Shown here piece by piece: positions 59,107-64,000 of a stretch of 64,000 nt of DNA. The DNA is from Owenia fusiformis (taxonomy: Eukaryota; Annelida; Polychaeta; Sabellida; Oweniidae), in assembly GCA_903813345.2 (NCBI GenBank), contig CAIIXF020000006.1:18979936-19043935 (forward strand), written 5' to 3'. The notes below the pieces were generated by a model. It was given only the letters and a program-made list of their open reading frames with translations, had not been told where the DNA came from and made no database searches. The stretch's first letter is position 1; each line of letters starts with the position of its first letter. Made by a program: the position numbers and the translations under genes.

Positions 59107-61984
59107 TTAGCTAGATCCACACTAACATGTGGGGGTGTGTCAGAAAAATCAGAATACTGCCCTTCAACTTTACGTTATCTGACAGTTCTATTTTTACATT
59201 GTGTAAACAACTGGCAGAAACATGAAGTATGTTTTTCTCTGCATCTCATTGTCTGCATCTCTTTAGTTTTCTTCATGTAGTTCAAAAGTATTTTATCTGT
59301 AGCTTAAGTTCACGGGGAGTAAGCCATTGACCCCCCTTTTTAGGTGGTAAGGGAGGAGGGGATGGTTGGTTTCTTACTCCTCATGCTTCAGTTTATCTGA
59401 TTATGGTCACTTTGGTTAGATGGTAGAGTATTTGGAATATGTATGATCTGTTTTCAATCATATCTGTTCAAGATATAGGATGCCATTGCACCTACCACTG
59501 GCTGATCAAGAGTGGGGAATAGAATCCAGAGGCAAGGCCAGAGAAATAAGGCCAGACACATTTAAATGGGCCTCATTTGGAAAATGGGCCTGGCTTTTTC
59601 AATAGTCCTAAATTTTCACTAAATTGGTATTGGGACGTAATATTTTTCAAAACAGGAAAATCAAGCATTATTCCAAGGCACAAAAAGTAATCAAAAAGTA
59701 TATCTTATGTAATCTATAATCTTGCTGATGAGCATTCCTCGCATAAACTTATTAATAAGTATCTTAAAACATCCTAAAAACTTCATACTATACATGATTA
59801 ATTAGACAATTAATCAACCAAGATATTATATATTATTAATCATCATTGTGATACCAGTCACTATTAATGAAAATAACTTACAAAGTTTGGTGAGATTTCC
59901 AACAAGTTTATCCAAAGATGAAGGTTTCCAACAATAAGCCCACAAGAACTATGATCCCAGTTTAAATTTAAAAAATTTGCACACGGTCCACATCTATGAC
60001 TGTACTTTATGTTGCCATGGTAACAGGTTAATCTTAGGGAGATGGAAGAACATTTAAGAGAGGCATTGAAAAAAAATAAAGATGTATATAAGAGGCCACA
60101 CTAAAAATTATAATCTCTAGAATTAAAATATCTCAGGGATCTGCCTTTTGACAGAGGGTCTTATTGCATAAATAGTATCAGTAATATAACAAGTGTGATG
60201 ATAACTCAAAAGTCAATTGCATTTCTTACTTCATAGCATTGCACAGTTTTGAACTGACTATATTGAGTTGCTCTTATCTTGAAAAAGCATTTAAAGAAAA
60301 CACACAAGATGGACACCTGAAATGAACACTTGTGGTGAAAAATTTCGGATTCACTTTTTTTTGTCTCTCTCAAAGAGTATAATGTTGAACCACCAGATAC
60401 GGAGGTAATTATTGTTATTGGATATCAATCGCCATGAAATCAACCATCTCAATTTTCATAAAATCAAAACATTTTAATTCCCATCATAATATAGTGAATA
60501 TGAATAACGGTATTTGATGGTACATGGTCTAAATGCTTGATGACTTTATAACTTGCTTAATTTCAAAGAAAAAGATCACCATTATATATGTGATATTAGG
60601 AATATAATGTATAGTGAGAAAAATATGGTAACAGACAGAATTTGGCAAAAAATAATCCAAATTGTGCACAAATGTAATTAAACTTCACACTTCATTCAAA
60701 TGTTAGTGAGAAAATGTGAAATTAGCTCAACCAAAGTTGATTTCTTTTGAGATAACTTGAGAACTTAAAGGGCTGGCCTTGATAAAGCCACCAGTTGTTG
60801 ATGCAAAATGATAGCTGTATAATATTTGACTTATAAGGCTAGTGTGGTGGGTGGATTCACCTGAGGTAAAAATAGATGTTAACATTCTCCAGTAATTGTG
60901 TTAAAGCCACAGGCCCACTCTGTAGTTGATTGAGTTATTCTGATCAAGTAAAAAGTTTGAGATAAATCAGAGGCCAAATCCAAATGTCAGCGGATGTGAA
61001 AAATAGTTGATTACATTTTTTTGGTGTTACGGGGTCAAGGGCTTATTTACAAATCATGTTCAGGAGTGGGTAAAAAACATGAATGTTTTCCACATTTGCA
61101 GACATTTGTATAGACCTTTGTAAAACAAGACAAGATTAGCTCTTCCTCAAACTTGCAAAATACCCCCCCCCCCACCCCATCCAATGTTGGAGGGAAACAC
61201 AGGTTTGAAAATAGTAGAAATTTTAGAGACCATACATTTTGTGAGATCATCCTAGCCCAAAAATAATACCCAACGGGTGTCTGAACTTATCATGCAAATA
61301 AAAGTCTAGGTCTGCAACTTTAAGCTTTGCAGAGATACCAGTGATACCATAAGTTCTGAATCTGCAAGGGGGCTGAGAAGTAAACAGAGAACAGATCCAT
61401 GATGTGGTCTTCAATCTACAGTTGGGCCTCAGTGAATCAGCCTGTAGTGTAAACAAATGTTATTATGCAGACAGGAAGCAAGAACCAATATAAGGCAGAT
61501 GGAAAACAACTTTTTTGTTCAAATTAATGATTTCAACTAAATAGTATGTGAGGTAGCACCGAAAAATGTACCGGTGTCTGAACAAATTGAAATTACTTGT
61601 TTCCTATGTATTTTTATGTGATACTTCAGAAAATTTATGTCTGACGCGCCGTATCCGGGGCGAAAGTGGTCAAAATGGGGTTTTTGACCCTAAAAAGGAA
61701 AATTACAGGGGGGTACATTATCATCATTGAATAATTAATTCAGTTGATCTTCAATTATTATAATAATTTTATTGAGAGTTGATGAGATCAGTCTGAGGTA
61801 GTATGTAAAGTTTCAATGGTCTGACACTCATGGTTGTCATGGAAACCACAATTTTTGATGAGAAGATCCATAATTTTGGTAAAACCTGTACCTGCACCTA
61901 ATATAGAATGTGGATTATTTTTCAAATCAACAGATATCAGAACATTTTAGCATTCTCAAAATTACCAGGGCAGTTCAAACATTT
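59107..61984. other. Intergenic DNA without recognised genes
   Basis: Short minus-strand frames at 61047-61456 have no recognised motif or splice context. A G/C-rich patch near 61645 (GACGCGCCGTATCCGGGGCG) stands out from AT-rich surroundings without explanation. Confidence 0.4.
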
Positions 61985-62962
61985 ATTTACATATAAAGGA
62001 TATTGCAATTTACATAACTGGTAAGTGTCAAAGACCATACAATTACATTAGGGATCAAAAGTGGGCGTCGCCCTTATAGTAGTAGATGATTGCCATTCTC
62101 GATAAATACAGAATTTTAGTTGACTTTTGAGATACATTTATATTGAACTTCTTTGGTTATACTTGATATGAAGCATTTTAACATCTAAGTGTTATAGTTA
62201 TTGCATGGGGATACAGGGGGGAAGAGGGGGACGGGGGGGGGTAGTAACAGAATTGGGAGGGGGCAGAGCTTATCAGTCTTAAGTATAAATCTCATCTTCA
62301 TGGTTCTAGATTTCATAGGGTACATCTTCTTGGTCTTATTATATTCATCTTAATATAGAAGATATTAGAATTTACATGGTTGGTAAGTGTCAAAGACCAT
62401 AGAATAAAACATGTGATCAAAAGTGGGCGTCGCCCTAATCATAGTATATGGTTCATTCTCTTTAAATACAGAGTTTAACTTGACTTTTGAAGTATATTTA
62501 CTTAAAAACATCTTTGATTTATACTTAATGTCAAGCATTTCTGGTAAGTTATATACATCTAATTGTAATAGTTATTGCCTGGGGGAGGGGGGGGGGAGAG
62601 TAACAGAATTGGAAATGGGCAGAGCTAATAAGCCTTAAATATAAATCTAATTTACTTAGTTCTGGATTTCATTGGGTACATCTTCTGGGTCTTCTTCACG
62701 TCTTCTCAATATATGGGATATTCCAATTTACATGATTGGTAAGTGTCAAAGACCATTCAATTACGTAAGTGGGTGTTGCCCTCACAATAGTAGATAATTC
62801 ATTCTCTATGAATATGGAGTTTAACTTTACTTTAAGATATATTTTTTACATTAAAACTTCTTTGATTACACTTAATATTGTAATAGGTATTCCCTGGGGG
62901 GAGGCAAGGGGGGTAGTAGCAGAAATGGGAGGGGGCAGAGCCAATGGCCAGTCAGTCTTAAG
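61985..62962. repeat. Tandem array of a ~360-bp unit, ~2.7 copies
   Basis: The phrase GGTAAGTGTCAAAGACCAT occurs at about 62020, 62382 and 62738, giving spacings of 362 and 356 bp. Each unit also contains AAGTGGGCGTCGCCCT (third copy AAGTGGGTGTTGCCCT), a G-rich stretch and GGGCAGAGC...CAGTCTTAAGTAT. Similar short frames begin in copies 2 and 3, but they cross the G-runs and differ in sequence, so coding is unlikely. Confidence 0.85.
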
Positions 62963-62970
62963 TATTAATA

Positions 62971-63303
62971 TCATAGTCTGATCATTTTCATATGGAAGAA
63001 TATACCACTACACTTGCAGACTTGAGAATCATTCAGTTGAATGTGTCTATATGGCGCCCCACTTTTGCCTTTTAAAAAGGTGCTCTTGCTATTGCCCTTT
63101 CTGCATGACACTTCATCTGTGAATGTATAAAGTGCTAGGAAGGCTGCATATATGTCAGGGTCTATATTGGAGGAAATACCACTGACATCAGTCTTCATTT
63201 GTTTCCAACTCAAGTATCCAGCAGCACACTTTGCTGTATTTTGCTTCTTGTTTTCATCATCATACAAGAACTCATTCCAATCTTTAGGGACTCTTGTTTT
63301 TCA
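62971..63303 (-). pseudogene. Fragment of an uncharacterised, probably transposon-derived protein
   Basis: The minus-strand frame reads RVPKDWNEFLYDDENKKQ, then ALYTFTDEVSCRKGNSKSTF. Both strings recall blocks (xVPxxWxxFL..xENK and LHAFTGCDxxSxFxxKGK) of repeated orphan proteins in invertebrate genomes, but the spacing is too short and the expected GCD is changed. A TGA sits directly upstream. It looks like a decayed, internally deleted copy. The family call is from memory and not checked. Confidence 0.4.
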
Positions 63304-64000
63304 ACCTTAAATAGGGCAAGGTGTCCCTCCCCTCTTTCAGGTTCCTTTATAGAATTTTTGATGTAATTATCACATACAAAAACTAATCAATCTGCAATTG
63401 TAGAATCTTCCTATTCATGCATAGGAATGGGTTTCTCTGTTCTTGCAAGAAGTCCAGTCAGTGTACCTAGAGCCCAAGGCACAGGGCTCAATAGGAACTG
63501 CAGGAGACATTCTAGGCTAATTTTATGTTCCTAAGCAAGATCGAAGCTGTTCAAAGATGTTTCATTCAGAATCAGAATGAATTTGAACCATCTTATAAGC
63601 TTGTTCTGAGTACTTTTTTACTGTCACTGTTGCTGCTGTAGTTTACTGCTGTAGTTTTCAATTTCATATGTTTTATTATATCGTGAACTCTTTTTTTCAA
63701 CTAATCGCAAATTTTCCTTTTGACTAAAATTAGATGACAGCGACATCATTTGGCACAGATTCTCCTTATGATAGACCTCAATGGTAAATGGATCAAGAAA
63801 CTCTATGTCTTTTTCTGTACTTGATATTTGTGCCTTTCCAAGGTCATAATGGGTGTCACACTCATCTTATCTCTAGATAATATTCCTAAGTTTGTCTTAT
63901 GAAGGACCGCCTGATTGTTGTAACCATCTCATCCATAAAAAGCACTTATTGTCTGTATGGCCCATATTGCAAATCCTCATATTGAACCACCAGATGGACT
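63304..64000. other. Right edge of window
   Basis: No gene, repeat or RNA is recognised in this final stretch. Confidence 0.35.

Noticed and set aside
61047-61456. Minus-strand frames as exons of a neighbouring gene
   Set aside because: No recognised domain, no paired splice sites that join them, and ordinary AT-rich composition.
62423-62981. Tandem duplicated small genes with similar N-termini
   Set aside because: The frames follow the 360-bp tandem units and cross G-runs with indels; there is no sign of selection for coding.

Overview
The window is nuclear DNA from an animal. Genes are split by GT-AG introns, the DNA between them is AT-rich, and short non-autonomous transposons and tandem repeats are dense. 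Most likely it is a lophotrochozoan, probably a marine mollusc. That guess rests on the repeat style (long elements with ~160-bp tandem modules and TCTG/TCCG microsatellites, as in bivalve 'pearl'-type elements) and on protein families found across animals. No bacterial operons, CRISPR arrays, rRNA genes or intact tRNA genes were seen.

Four genes are well supported. (1) At 0.58-3.3 kb on the minus strand lie the 5' coding exons of an arylsulfatase B-like sulfatase. Its second exon is present twice, with identical length and phase. The rest of the gene lies outside the window or was not recognised. (2) At 24.95-28.30 kb on the minus strand is a complete two-exon TMEM53-like (DUF829) alpha/beta-hydrolase gene. 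(3) At 36.34-53.89 kb on the plus strand is an ETS repressor of the ETV6/TEL-Yan type: a PNT domain on two exons, an S/T-P-rich linker and an ETS domain across two exons. Every splice phase joins and gives about 683 residues. (4) At 55.31-57.85 kb on the minus strand is a complete five-exon muscle LIM protein (CSRP family, 180 aa). It is tail-to-tail with the ETS gene.

The 3.5-24 kb interval has no convincing complete gene and is mostly layered mobile DNA. It holds two inverted copies of a foldback element 10 kb apart (3.5-5.5 and 15.5-17.15 kb), two tandem-module elements side by side (8.67-11.02 and 11.04-12.70 kb), a minisatellite-carrying element nested in the first, and an element with perfect 46-bp terminal inverted repeats (17.36-18.65 kb). 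The large introns of the ETS gene hold further elements, including a long-TIR element with a tandem-module element nested in it (43.7-46.4 kb), a tRNA-derived SINE (43.2-43.5 kb) and a GATA-palindrome-rich element (50.55-51.96 kb). Several elements still show target-site duplications that define families by eye: TA, 5 bp, and 6-7 bp.

The genes have no obvious common pathway. The most interesting observations are the duplicated sulfatase exon, the shared architecture of three tandem-module element families, a short-TIR family with 6-7-bp duplications, and a miniature element inserted just after a PNT-exon splice donor. No new enzymatic or defence system could be supported.
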